Source: Dehalococcoidia bacterium (GTDB taxonomy: Bacteria; Chloroflexota; Dehalococcoidia; Lucifugimonadales; Lucifugimonadaceae). Taken from it: a DNA stretch of 37,092 nt. The notes beneath the pieces are model-generated. The model had not been told where the DNA came from. It searched no databases and saw only the letters and a program-made list of their open reading frames with translations. The position numbers and the translations under genes were made by a program. Shown piece after piece: positions 24,446-32,019 of the stretch; position 1 is the stretch's first letter, and every line of letters begins with the position of its first letter. The stretch is from NCBI GenBank assembly GCA_028285005.1, contig JANQQP010000028.1:1-37092 (forward strand). Direction: 5' to 3'.

Positions 24446-25264
24446 GTGGCCAAAGCCGACCATGTCGAAGTTGTGCGGGCTGGACCTGAAGCTATTGATG
24501 ATTGGAAGCAGGCCAATCCCGGGAAGCGACTGAACCTGGTTGCCGCCGACCTTAAGGAGCTTGATCTGATTGGGTCGGATCTTCGGGGCGCAAATCTAGC
24601 CCGTGCAGATTTGAGCCACAGTGTGCTCCGAGGAGCAGTTCTGGCGAATAGCATTCTCAAGCATGCGACGCTCCGGCAATGCGATATGGCCAAAGCTGAT
24701 TTGAGCCATGCCGATGCTGAAGGCGCTGACTTTAACGAAGCGAACTTGCGGTCGGCCAACTTGCACTGGACAACCCTGAACGATGCATCGGTTGACGACG
24801 TAAATCTTCAGGGCGCAGGTCTCGCGAACATGCAGGGAATGTTCGGGTCTTACAACAGAACCGACTTCTCCGGGGCCGATCTAGAGGGCGCTCTATTGGC
24901 CTACTCGGAGTTCACTGATTCCAATTTCGAGCGGGCGACTGCTGCTGGTGCTCACTTCACCGAATCACGGATCGTGAAGTGTGATTTTTCCAGAGCGGAT
25001 TTTCGGGGAGCCCTTTTCGATAAGGTGCTGATCGAGACCTGTGCACTCCGTGGCACCTGGTTGAAAGTGGCGAGATTCGACCGGACGTTTCTAGCAAACG
25101 TAGACCTGTCGATTGCCAGAGACGTGGAAAAGATCGAGCACGAGGGCCCTTCATATCTGGACACTGGAACCTTCAGTAAGTCCGGTTACTCGTTACCCGA
25201 AAAGTTCCTGGAAGGCTGCGGTGTTGATCCGAGAGTTCAAGACGCTCTTCGAGGATCCGCGTAG
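24446..25264 (+). CDS. Pentapeptide-repeat protein with orphan C-terminal linker
   Basis: The 272-residue protein has an N-terminal segment with WKQANPGKRLNLVAADL. About 35 A(D/N)LxX-type repeats follow between residues 35 and 215 and would form a right-handed square beta-helix. The end, from IEHEGPSYLDTGTFSKSGYSLPEKFLEGCGVD, resembles the linker that in many bacterial pentapeptide proteins leads into a C-terminal TIR domain. Here the chain stops right after it, and no TIR-like sequence is found in the 73 bp to the next gene. It is either a stand-alone sensor or scaffold or a protein that lost its effector domain. Start GTG at 24446, 10 bp after the aldolase stop. Confidence 0.85.
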   Translation: MAKADHVEVVRAGPEAIDDWKQANPGKRLNLVAADLKELDLIGSDLRGANLARADLSHSVLRGAVLANSILKHATLRQCDMAKADLSHADAEGADFNEANLRSANLHWTTLNDASVDDVNLQGAGLANMQGMFGSYNRTDFSGADLEGALLAYSEFTDSNFERATAAGAHFTESRIVKCDFSRADFRGALFDKVLIETCALRGTWLKVARFDRTFLANVDLSIARDVEKIEHEGPSYLDTGTFSKSGYSLPEKFLEGCGVDPRVQDALRGSA

Positions 25265-25337
25265 CCGGGTCTCGTCCGATATAGTCCGAACTAGCACCGA
25301 TTAGGTAATCCGTACAGATCGACTTCGAAAGGGATTC

Positions 25338-25733
25338 ATGAAAGCTGGGCAAACACGTCTCCCTGCGATTGTCGCCGTTGGCCTACTCGCGCTGCTAGCG
25401 GCCTGCAGCTCGTCCGGCTCGGACGGTGACTCGGGTGACGGCGCGGTGCCTGAAACTGCGCCGGGCCCGACGCAGGTCACGGAGGAGATTACTGCGGCAT
25501 CAACCGATGGCGTGTTGTTCGACATCAAGCTCAGCGGGTCGGTGCACGACAACGATGGCGACGGCTCGTTCAGGGACGAGATCGAGGTGCTGGCGCCGGA
25601 CTCGGTCGAGTTCCAGGGCCACTTCCCATCGCCCACGGGCGACCTGCTTATCGCATCGTGCTTCGCAGCCGAGTGCCAGACCGCCGAGCGTTCGGCCACC
25701 TTCACTGTGCGCTACTGGGCGCTTGCTGAGTAG
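25338..25733 (+). CDS. Small lipoprotein
   Basis: The 131-residue protein has a signal peptide with lipobox LLAAC (Cys23) and a Ser/Gly/Asp linker. The remaining 80 residues contain HDNDGDGSFRDE, which looks like a calcium-binding loop of the DxDxDG type. Two cysteines, in ASCFAAEC, lie near the end. The ATG follows GAAAGGG. No family is recognised. Its last 22 bp overlap the end of the convergent DUF4097 gene. Confidence 0.75.
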   Translation: MKAGQTRLPAIVAVGLLALLAACSSSGSDGDSGDGAVPETAPGPTQVTEEITAASTDGVLFDIKLSGSVHDNDGDGSFRDEIEVLAPDSVEFQGHFPSPTGDLLIASCFAAECQTAERSATFTVRYWALAE

Positions 25734-26533
25734 CCTGCCAGAGCGGCCGGACTTCCAGCCCGCTTCACCGCGATATCACCGCTCACGGTGCGAGCGTGTA
25801 TCGACAGTTCATGCCCGTCTGAAGAGGATTCGACGGGCTCGAGCCCACTGTTGATGGAGCCGGACAGCGAACTGAAGTCGAGCCATACGCCCGTTCCTTC
25901 CACCACACCGAGCGAGACATCGCCTGAGACTGTCCGCGCAACCGTCTTGCCAGACCTGAGGCTTTCGACGATAACGTCGCCGGATGCAGACTCCGCTTCG
26001 AAGTCGCCTCCGACTGGGCCAACTTTGATGTCTCCGCTGGCGCTGCGGGTCTTCGCTTTGCCGCCCACGGCCCTGGCGATGATGTCGCCCGACGCGCTCT
26101 GCACCTTCAGGTCGCCGCCCGTCTCGCCGGTCTGGATGTCGCCACTGGCGGTCCTAATCTTCGTGTCGCCTGTGACATCGCCGAGCTTAACTGTGCCCGA
26201 TGCGCAGTTAATGTCAGCCTTGCCGAAGGTGCCGGTGCAGTCGATGTTCGCAGTGGCGGACCGTAGCTTGATCTTGCTGCTGGCCGGTATATGCGCCTCG
26301 ACGCTGATGGCGGGAGGGGAGTGCCGAAACATGTTGCGCGGGAACTCAACCTTGAGCTTGCCCTTGGAGAACTCGACAGTCGTGGCCTCGGCTGCGGCTC
26401 GACTGTCTTCCGAGTCGTCCAAAGGCGTCACCTCAACGTGAACGGAGTCCCGCTCTTCGGCGGTGACTTCAATGCTTCCAACCGGGATGGCCACTTCTGC
26501 TTCTATCGGCTCTGAGTGCGGAAATTCTGGCAT
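25712..26533 (-). CDS. DUF4097-type beta-helix protein
   Basis: The 273-residue protein is built from repeated strands with the SGD motif: TASGDIQ, SASGDII, SASGDIK, SASGDVI, TVSGDVS and TVSGDIA, spaced about 18-20 residues in the core. This is the pattern of the DUF4097 adhesin-like beta-solenoid family. No signal peptide or membrane anchor is present, so it should be cytosolic. AAAGGA precedes the ATG. It lies 24 bp downstream of the ribbon-helix-helix gene, in one probable operon, so it is probably controlled by that regulator. Its biochemical role is unknown. Confidence 0.85.
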   Translation of the reverse strand: MPEFPHSEPIEAEVAIPVGSIEVTAEERDSVHVEVTPLDDSEDSRAAAEATTVEFSKGKLKVEFPRNMFRHSPPAISVEAHIPASSKIKLRSATANIDCTGTFGKADINCASGTVKLGDVTGDTKIRTASGDIQTGETGGDLKVQSASGDIIARAVGGKAKTRSASGDIKVGPVGGDFEAESASGDVIVESLRSGKTVARTVSGDVSLGVVEGTGVWLDFSSLSGSINSGLEPVESSSDGHELSIHARTVSGDIAVKRAGSPAALAGYSASAQ

Positions 26534-26557
26534 TTCTTGTTTCCTTTCGGTGGCCGG

Positions 26558-27067
26558 TCAGGCCTTTGCGTACCCGGTGTAGCGCCGGCCAAAACGCGCC
26601 CTTCTTGGCGGACCGGCAAAGTGTTCGGCAGCGGATCCGGTGGAGGCTCCGACGGCTGCGGCGATTGCCTGGACGAGCCAGGAGTTGACGGAGACGTTCG
26701 CCGCGCTCGCGGCTTTTTCAACCGACTCCTTAAGCTGCTCCGGCAAACGCAAGGAGATCCGAGCGACCTCTCCGGTCGGCTTTTCGGACTCGTCATCGTC
26801 GGGCGGCTCGGCCATCGGCGGATGCTCAACTTCGCTCACCACGAACTCGATCTCCCGGCCGCGCAGTCGTGCTTCGACCGACTGCCCACCGAGCGCATCT
26901 GTGATCTCCTCGGTGGCGTCCGACATCGCTTCGATGAGGCTGAGCCTCACTGACGATTCGACGGCTGATGCGAGTAGCTCGGCAGCGCTTGCGACCTCTT
27001 TGCCTGCCGGTGCGGCGGAGGCTTTGAGGTTTTTTTGGAGTGCTTCGATGTACGGTGACAGCTTCAT
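26558..27067 (-). CDS. Ribbon-helix-helix regulator
   Basis: The 169-residue protein carries a ribbon-helix-helix domain at about residues 102-138: the strand ARISLRLPEQL, then helix KESVEKAASAANVS, then NSWLVQAIAAAV. This is an Arc/CopG/HicB-like DNA-binding fold. The N-terminal 75 residues are helical and Ala/Glu-rich and could be a sensor or dimerisation part. A disordered acidic linker (EPPDDDESEKP) connects the two. It is first in an operon with the DUF4097 gene. Its start codon is covered by two phased TGAYGTCA palindromes, so autoregulation is likely. The C-terminal tail is basic (RRARFGRRYTGYAK). Confidence 0.82.
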   Translation of the reverse strand: MKLSPYIEALQKNLKASAAPAGKEVASAAELLASAVESSVRLSLIEAMSDATEEITDALGGQSVEARLRGREIEFVVSEVEHPPMAEPPDDDESEKPTGEVARISLRLPEQLKESVEKAASAANVSVNSWLVQAIAAAVGASTGSAAEHFAGPPRRARFGRRYTGYAKA

Positions 27068-27085
27068 GACGTCATTATGACATCA
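27067..27085 (-). promoter_or_regulatory. Phased TGAYGTCA operator over the RHH gene start
   Basis: TGACGTCA (27067-27074, a perfect palindrome that includes two bases of the ATG) and TGACATCA (27078-27085) are spaced 11 bp, one helical turn. On the coding strand CATAAT lies between them, 6 bp before the ATG, and could be the -10 of a leaderless promoter. The arrangement suits two ribbon-helix-helix dimers binding side by side and blocking transcription. Confidence 0.6.
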
Positions 27086-27201
27086 CAAATGGCATTAAGC
27101 AAATGCTGGGTGATTCGAGGGCGCGTGCGCGAGATTGGCGGCTGGGGCACAATGGCATCGAGGGACGGCTAGGACGTTGATGCACGGTGAAGGGCGATGT
27201 C

Positions 27202-27420
27202 ATGGACGTCAACTGCCTGGAGATGGGCACAGACTGTGACCAGGTTGTGAGCGGGGAATCGACCGGAGAGTTGGTCGAGGCGGTGCATGGGCACATGAGG
27301 CTGGCGCACGGCTACACGCGGGAGCAGCTGGATTCTGCGGAGCTGAACGAGATGATCCGCGGTGCGATCTGGCAGTCGGCACGGCCGCGAGAGATAAGGA
27401 CGCCAAGGCCGGATATTTAG
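27202..27420 (+). CDS. DUF1059-like small protein
   Basis: The 72-residue protein starts at the ATG at 27202, with GAAGGG 7 bp upstream. The sequence VNCLEMGTDCDQVVSGESTG, then HGHMRLAHGYT, resembles DUF1059 proteins. In those, two Cys and two His form a small zinc-finger-like unit (CxxxxxxCDxxxxG, then HxxxxHG). The function of the family is unknown. It is divergent from the ribbon-helix-helix gene. Confidence 0.75.
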   Translation: MDVNCLEMGTDCDQVVSGESTGELVEAVHGHMRLAHGYTREQLDSAELNEMIRGAIWQSARPREIRTPRPDI

Positions 27421-27440
27421 GCGGTGTGCGTGCGCCTTAT

Positions 27441-27757
27441 CCCCTCTCCCAGCTTGGGAGAGGGTTAGGGTGAGGGTCGTTCTCCTGACTGGCAGCCGAA
27501 GAGTTCGCCATCAACCCACCCTCTAACTCCCTCCCTGTCAGGGAGGGAGAAACAACCGCCATCCTGAGCTCGTCGAATGGCGGCACTTCGACCCTTCGAT
27601 GTGTCATCCCGACCGAAGCGGAGGGATCTGACCGTGGATCCCTGGTCGAGCGAGAGATTCTGAGTCGAGTTCAGAATGACAGATATCCGACCCACCCTCT
27701 AACTCCCTCCCTGACAGGGAGGGAGAAGCGATCGTCATCCTGAGCTTGTCGAAGGGT
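27441..27757. repeat. Composite intergenic repeat array (4), the longest
   Basis: Modules in order are: CCCTCTCCCA-GCT-TGGGAGAGGG (27442-27464); CTCCCTCCCTGTCAGGGAGGGAG (27527-27549); the CATCCTGAGCTCGTCGAATGG module (about 27552); the CATCCCGACCGAAGCGG module (about 27606); TTCTGAGTCGAGTTCAGAA (about 27658-27676); a second CTCCCTCCCTGACAGGGAGGGAG (27703-27725); and a second CATCCTGAGCTTGTCGAAGG module (about 27737). The 420 bp between the DUF1059 gene and the next gene hold nothing else. Confidence 0.88.
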
Positions 27758-27863
27758 GGCCAGACCCTCCCCGCACAAAATGGCCACTTTGGCTGGCTGG
27801 TGATGCGTTATCTTTGCGGCGTGATTGTTGTTGCAGACCGAGATTTCACTGGAGGGCAGACTC

Positions 27864-28001
27864 ATGGCGAAGGGTGCGAACAGGCCAAAGAGAGAGGCCC
27901 GGAAGAAGAAGTCTGAGACACCCAAGGCTAAGAAGCCGAAGGTGAAGCTCCCGAAGGCGAAGAAGCGTCGGGCGCTGGAGCAGGCGAAGTCTGCGGGCTA
28001 G
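27864..28001 (+). CDS. 45-residue lysine-rich basic protein
   Basis: ATG at 27864 has a strong GGAGG site 8 bp upstream and the frame ends with TAG at 28001. The product starts MAKGANRPKREARKKK and continues with Lys/Pro/Ala repeats (KAKKPKVKLPKAKKRR). It has about 19 basic residues against three acidic ones. Similar very short MAKGANRPKRE-type proteins occur in other bacteria, with no assigned role. Nucleic-acid or ribosome binding is a guess from charge. The good ribosome site and the codon pattern support translation. It lies 10 bp before the YrdB-like gene and may be co-transcribed with it. Confidence 0.72.
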   Translation: MAKGANRPKREARKKKSETPKAKKPKVKLPKAKKRRALEQAKSAG

Positions 28002-28010
28002 GCGGCACTG

Positions 28011-28403
28011 TTGACTTCTAGCGTCGACACTCAATCCCCGCTGGTCAGGGCAAACCTTGGCTTCCGGTTTCTGCTGGAAGCGGCCCTATTCGCATGCATC
28101 GTGCTGGCATCGGTCCGCAACTATGACGGCGCAACCGCATGGATCGCGTCAACCGTTGGCGTCGTGTTGACGGCTGCCATTTGGGGCGTCTTCGCAGTGC
28201 CCGACGACCCGTCGAGGTCCGGGAAGACGGTTGTGGCTACGCCCGGTCGGGTGCGACTGCTGATCGAGTTCGCCCTGTTCGGCGCAGTCACAGCGTGGCT
28301 GGTTACTGCCGAGAGCTACATCGCTGCCGTGCTCCTCGGTGGCGGCGCGGTGATTCACTACGCTCTGTGGCCCGCCCGGATCCGCTGGCTGCTCGCGCAC
28401 TGA
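28011..28403 (+). CDS. YrdB/DUF2568-like membrane protein
   Basis: The 130-residue protein has four predicted helices. The pattern NLGFRFLLEAALFACIVLAS, then TAAIWGVFAVPDDPSRS, then RLLIEFALFGAVTAWL fits the YrdB (DUF2568) family of small integral membrane proteins of unknown function. The start is TTG at 28011; no in-frame ATG or GTG serves the first helix better. It follows the small basic gene by 9 bp. Confidence 0.82.
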   Translation: MTSSVDTQSPLVRANLGFRFLLEAALFACIVLASVRNYDGATAWIASTVGVVLTAAIWGVFAVPDDPSRSGKTVVATPGRVRLLIEFALFGAVTAWLVTAESYIAAVLLGGGAVIHYALWPARIRWLLAH

Positions 28404-28456
28404 GCTGTCCGGGTTATCCTGCACCCGCATCCACTCAACCACGGACAGGAGCCCCG

Positions 28457-29476
28457 ATGAGCAGCGAACTCGAGCAGTATCTTTCGAAGACGGTGGAGGA
28501 GGCGATCGAGCCTGAGATACCGATCTGCGATCCGCACCACCACTTCTGGGACCGCACCGAGCTGCGACCGCGTGGCCGTTATCTGTTGGACGAGCTGCTA
28601 GCCGACACAGGTAGCGGGCACAACATCACCGAGACAGTGTTCATAGAGTGCAGTTCTATGTATCGGGCGGACGGGCCGGAGTCGCTGCGGCCGGTCGGCG
28701 AGACCGAGTTTGTGCAGGGGATCGCGGCGATGAGTGCGAGCGGCGAGTACGGCGACACGAAAGTTGCCGCCGGTATCGTAGGCTTCGCCGACCTGACGCT
28801 GGGTGATGCGGTCGAGGAGATCCTGGAGGCACACCGCGCGGCCAGTCCGCAGCGGTTCCGAGGCATCAGGCACGCTGCGGTCTGGGACGAAAGCCCGACC
28901 CTAACTCGCTACAAGAACCCGCCTAAGGGTCTGCTGGCAGACGCGAAGTTCAGGCAAGGCTTCAAGGTGCTGGGTCGCCTGGGCATGAGCTTCGAGGCGT
29001 GGCTGTATCACCACCAGATTCCGGAGCTAGTCGAGCTTGCACGTGCGAACCCGGACGTCACGATCATCCTGAACCACATCGGCGGTCCGATTGGGATCGG
29101 GCCGTATGCCGACCGGCAGGACGAGGTGTTCGAGACCTGGAAGAACGGCATCGCACATCTTGCGACTCAGCCCAACGTCGTGGTGAAGCTCGGCGGGCTG
29201 GGGATGCCGCTTGGTGGCCGCGACTGGCATGAGCGGGATGCGCCACCCAGGTCGCAGGAGATCGCTGATGTGATGGCCCCGTGGTACCTGTACTGCATCG
29301 AGAAGTTCGGCCCCGGCCGCTGCATGTTTGAGAGCAACTTTCCGGTGGACAAGGTCTCGACCTCGTACGCCGTGCTCTGGAACGCGTTCAAGCGCATGAG
29401 CGAGGGCTTCTCCAAAGACGAGCGTGCCGACCTGTTCCGCGGGACGGCTGTCAGGGCGTACCGACTGGACGTCTGA
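28457..29476 (+). CDS. Amidohydrolase-2 family metal hydrolase
   Basis: The 339-residue protein starts at ATG 28457 with AGGAG upstream; the open frame reaching back to 28139 overlaps the YrdB-like gene and is not real. The metal-binding HxH is in CDPHHHFWD near residue 27. Further landmarks are RFRGIRHA, the His in ILNHIGGP, and FESNFPVDK with a late acidic/metal position near 295. It belongs to the COG3618-like group that contains lactonases and decarboxylases, for example L-fuconolactonase-like enzymes. Lactone hydrolysis fits the nearby mannonate-dehydratase-like gene. It converges with the lipoprotein gene, 5 bp apart. Confidence 0.9.
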   Translation: MSSELEQYLSKTVEEAIEPEIPICDPHHHFWDRTELRPRGRYLLDELLADTGSGHNITETVFIECSSMYRADGPESLRPVGETEFVQGIAAMSASGEYGDTKVAAGIVGFADLTLGDAVEEILEAHRAASPQRFRGIRHAAVWDESPTLTRYKNPPKGLLADAKFRQGFKVLGRLGMSFEAWLYHHQIPELVELARANPDVTIILNHIGGPIGIGPYADRQDEVFETWKNGIAHLATQPNVVVKLGGLGMPLGGRDWHERDAPPRSQEIADVMAPWYLYCIEKFGPGRCMFESNFPVDKVSTSYAVLWNAFKRMSEGFSKDERADLFRGTAVRAYRLDV

Positions 29477-29481
29477 GGCGC

Positions 29482-30054
29482 TTATCCGCCAGCGATCACC
29501 GCATCGCCGAGGTCACGGCAGCGTTCGAGGGCCTGCGCTGAATCGAGTCCAGTGCAGAGGATCGCCGTGTTGCCGAAGATCACCCAGTCGGCGTAGGTCG
29601 GGCCGGGCGCCTGCCTGCTGCCGGCGCTGGAAACGTCGGTCACGCCGCGGGCCTGCCAGCGGTCCTTTACGCCCTCGGTCCAGGTCTGCGAATCTCGACT
29701 GGCAGCGAACTCATCACCGGTCGCCTCTTCGGCCAGAGTCGCACCGGTCCCGGCAGCGACATCGTGAGATGCGTAGAACCTGATCTCGTAGTCGTTTCGG
29801 CTAGAAGGATTGGGACCCCAGAAGCCGCGCCATGCGTCGATGCCTTCCGGCAGCCCCTCGACGTCGTACTGCTTGTTGGCTTTCAGGTCGACCGCTTCGA
29901 AGTCAGCGATCGTGAGGTTGCGAGCGAAGGCGCGCACCTTGATCTCTTCTTCGAGGCTCGCTGCGCTGTCGCCTCCGCTGCCACATGCCACGACCGCCAG
30001 GGCCGCGATGGATAGCGCCGAAAGAAGGATCCTCCGCCAGGTACTTGGACTCAT
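29482..30054 (-). CDS. Lipoprotein of the paired family, copy A
   Basis: The 190-residue protein begins at ATG 30054 behind AAAAGGAG; the longer open frame to 30210 runs through repeat DNA. Its lipobox is VVACG (Cys24). The mature part shares blocks with the protein at 31397-31954: FEAVDLKANKQYDVEGL, NDYEIRFYASHDVA, EATGDEF, SQTWTEGVKDRW, and a C-terminal ILCTGLDSAQALERC with two cysteines 12 apart. The last block looks like the cysteine-bearing helix of the seven-repeat lipoprotein, though that link is weak. It is exported and membrane-anchored. Function unknown. Confidence 0.82.
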   Translation of the reverse strand: MSPSTWRRILLSALSIAALAVVACGSGGDSAASLEEEIKVRAFARNLTIADFEAVDLKANKQYDVEGLPEGIDAWRGFWGPNPSSRNDYEIRFYASHDVAAGTGATLAEEATGDEFAASRDSQTWTEGVKDRWQARGVTDVSSAGSRQAPGPTYADWVIFGNTAILCTGLDSAQALERCRDLGDAVIAGG

Positions 30055-30084
30055 GATGTGCTCCTTTTCGACTGTGTCATGGCG

Positions 30085-30301
30085 GTCGGCCTTACGGCCG
30101 ACATCACCCTCTCCCTTAATCCCTCTCCCATCAAGGGAGAGGGGAAGGCATGAACCCGCACCCGCACCCTCACCCTCTCCCGAATCAGGAGAGGGGATTC
30201 GGTTTGTCATCCCGACCGAGGGGCACCCGCTTGCGGGTCTCAGGGGTCTGACCGTTGAAGCAGGGTGAGGGAGAGATTCTGAATCAAGTTCAGAATGACA
30301 G
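30085..30301 (-). repeat. Composite intergenic repeat array (5)
   Basis: On the minus strand this array lies just upstream of the lipoprotein ATG. It contains GTCGGCC-TTAC-GGCCGAC (30085-30102), the palindrome CCCTCTCCCATCAAGGGAG (about 30121-30139) and a second GA-rich pair (about 30174-30196). A CATCCCGACCGAGG module (30209-30222) follows, split by an insertion of about 20 bp, and then TTCTGAATCAAGTTCAGAA (30278-30296). The gap from 30055 to 30416 contains no gene. Confidence 0.85.
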
Positions 30302-30416
30302 ACTTGTTACCCACCCTCCCGCCAAGTGAGAAAGAACCCGCGCCGCTTTCCGTCGGTTTGAGGCATCATACTGCCCGCGAACAGAAAGTTGGATGCGGTA
30401 AGGAGCGTCGACGGTC

Positions 30417-31385
30417 ATGCGAGCGGGTTTTGGCAGCAATATTCTTCCGACGCCGGACGATCTGCGGTATGCGCAGCAGTTCGGCGCGACCGACATAGTC
30501 CCGAGTACGGCGCACATCCCGTCACGCGATGGCCTGTGGGATTTGCAGGACCTGGTGAAGCTGAGGCTGACGGTCGAGAGTTACGGCATGAAGCTGACCG
30601 CGCTGGAGAACGTGCCGATCACGTTCTATGACCACATCATGCTGAACGGCCCGCGGCGTGACGAGCAGATTGAGAAGATGATCGCCAATGTGCGCACCAT
30701 CGCCCGGGCCGGAATCCCGATCTTTGGCTACCACTGGATGCCATCTTTCGTCTGGCGAACGCCGGAGGTGCTGATCCGCGGTGGCTCAGTGGCGACTGCG
30801 TTCGACTACGAATGGGCGAGCAGCCAGCCGCTGACGCATGGCCGCGTCTACACCGAAGAAGAGATGTGGGAGAACCTGGAGTACTGGATCAAGATCATCA
30901 CTCCGGTGGCGGAAGAGGAGGGGATTCGGCTCGGGATTCATCCATGTGACCCGCCCGAGAAGTCACTCGCCGGGATTCCGCAGCTGTTCAGTTCATACGA
31001 CAACTATCGACGCTACCTCGACATCGTTGACTCGCCGAGCAATGCGATCGAGTTCTGCCAGGGGACGATCTCGGAGATGAAGGACTCGGCCGATGACGGG
31101 ATTTATGGCTTCATCCGAGAGATGGTGGAGCGCGACCGGGTGCTGTACGTGCATTTCCGGAATGTGAACGAACCAAACCCTGAGCGATTCCACGAGGAGT
31201 TCATCAACACCGGCCATCTGGACATGTACAGGGCGATGAAGACGTATCAGGAGGCGGGATACGACAGCTTCTTCATCGACGACCATGTGCCGCATACGCA
31301 TGGCGATACAGAGTGGGGCCACCGCGGGCGGGCGTTCGCTTTCGGCTACATCCAGGCGATGATCGAAGCTGTGCAGAAGGGCTAA
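30417..31385 (+). CDS. Mannonate dehydratase-like enzyme
   Basis: The 322-residue protein fits the UxuA/xylose-isomerase-like TIM-barrel group. Landmarks are the IRLGIHPCDPPEKSLAGIPQLFSS block, then LDIVDSPSNAIEFCQGTISEM, the metal-site strand VLYVHFRNV, and the closing DDHVPHTHGDTEWGHRGRAFAFGYIQAMIEA. Classic UxuA is about 390 residues; this version lacks about 70 and may act on another aldonic acid. The known reaction is dehydration of D-mannonate to 2-keto-3-deoxygluconate, an aldolase-type substrate. The ATG at 30417 has GGAG 11 bp upstream. It is flanked on the other strand by two related lipoprotein genes. Confidence 0.85.
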   Translation: MRAGFGSNILPTPDDLRYAQQFGATDIVPSTAHIPSRDGLWDLQDLVKLRLTVESYGMKLTALENVPITFYDHIMLNGPRRDEQIEKMIANVRTIARAGIPIFGYHWMPSFVWRTPEVLIRGGSVATAFDYEWASSQPLTHGRVYTEEEMWENLEYWIKIITPVAEEEGIRLGIHPCDPPEKSLAGIPQLFSSYDNYRRYLDIVDSPSNAIEFCQGTISEMKDSADDGIYGFIREMVERDRVLYVHFRNVNEPNPERFHEEFINTGHLDMYRAMKTYQEAGYDSFFIDDHVPHTHGDTEWGHRGRAFAFGYIQAMIEAVQKG

Positions 31386-31396
31386 TGAGCCGTCGG

Positions 31397-31954
31397 CTAG
31401 CCGCGGGCGTCCTGGGCCGCTTCGATCAGGTCTTCGCACAGGTCCTGTGACTGGCCGGGGTCCTGGCCTTCGCAGAGCAGTATGGCGTTGCCGGCGATGA
31501 CGTAGCCGCCGTACTTGGCCTGCACCGACCCGCTGCCGTGCGAGCCGACCGGGCCTGCGAAGAAGTAGCGGCGGTCCCTGATGCCCTCAGCCCAGGAAGA
31601 CTCCTCTTCGTCGAGGATTGCGTCTTCGCCGGTGACCTCGTCGGCGAAGGATGTGCCGTCTGCGACCGCGATCTCGTTCGATGGGTAGAAGCGGATCTCG
31701 AACTCCTTGGCCGCCGAACCGCCGGGACGCCAGAAGCCGAAGGCGACCGACTCGGCCGAGGTGAGGCCAGTGACGTCGTATTCATCCGCCACCTTGAAGC
31801 CGACCGCAGTGAAGTCTTCGATAGCGAACTGTGTGGTCGGCGGGGCGATGTCGTCGTTAGAGCCTCCGCCGGCCGCGGGCGAGCCGTCGTCTGTGCCGCA
31901 TGCTGACACTGCGGCAGCTGTCAGTACGGCCAGCAGGATGGCGAGTAACTTCAA
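31397..31954 (-). CDS. Lipoprotein of the paired family, copy B
   Basis: The 185-residue protein has the lipobox AVSAC (Cys19). It starts at TTG 31954 with GGAGG about 12 bp upstream; a nearby ATG runs into a stop after one codon. Blocks shared with the protein at 29482-30054 are FTAVGFKVADEYDVTGL, KEFEIRFYPSNEIA, EVTGED, SSWAEGIRDRR, and ILLCEGQDPGQSQDLC with cysteines 12 apart. The two copies are diverged but align over the whole mature part. It converges with the dehydratase gene, 11 bp apart. Confidence 0.82.
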   Translation of the reverse strand: MKLLAILLAVLTAAAVSACGTDDGSPAAGGGSNDDIAPPTTQFAIEDFTAVGFKVADEYDVTGLTSAESVAFGFWRPGGSAAKEFEIRFYPSNEIAVADGTSFADEVTGEDAILDEEESSWAEGIRDRRYFFAGPVGSHGSGSVQAKYGGYVIAGNAILLCEGQDPGQSQDLCEDLIEAAQDARG

Positions 31955-32019
31955 ATCATGGACCTCCGACGATCAGTAGACCAAATGGAGTCCGGCAGCG
32001 CAAATGCTGCAATCCGGTC

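Noticed and set aside
27441..27757. Repeated palindromes considered as a CRISPR array.
   Set aside because: The repeats differ from one another, spacing is irregular and there are no uniform spacers or cas genes.
28139..28456. Extension of the amidohydrolase frame upstream.
   Set aside because: It overlaps the YrdB-like gene in another frame; the ATG at 28457 has AGGAG.
30055..30210. N-terminal extension of lipoprotein copy A.
   Set aside because: It translates the repeat array; the ATG at 30054 has AAAAGGAG and begins the signal peptide.
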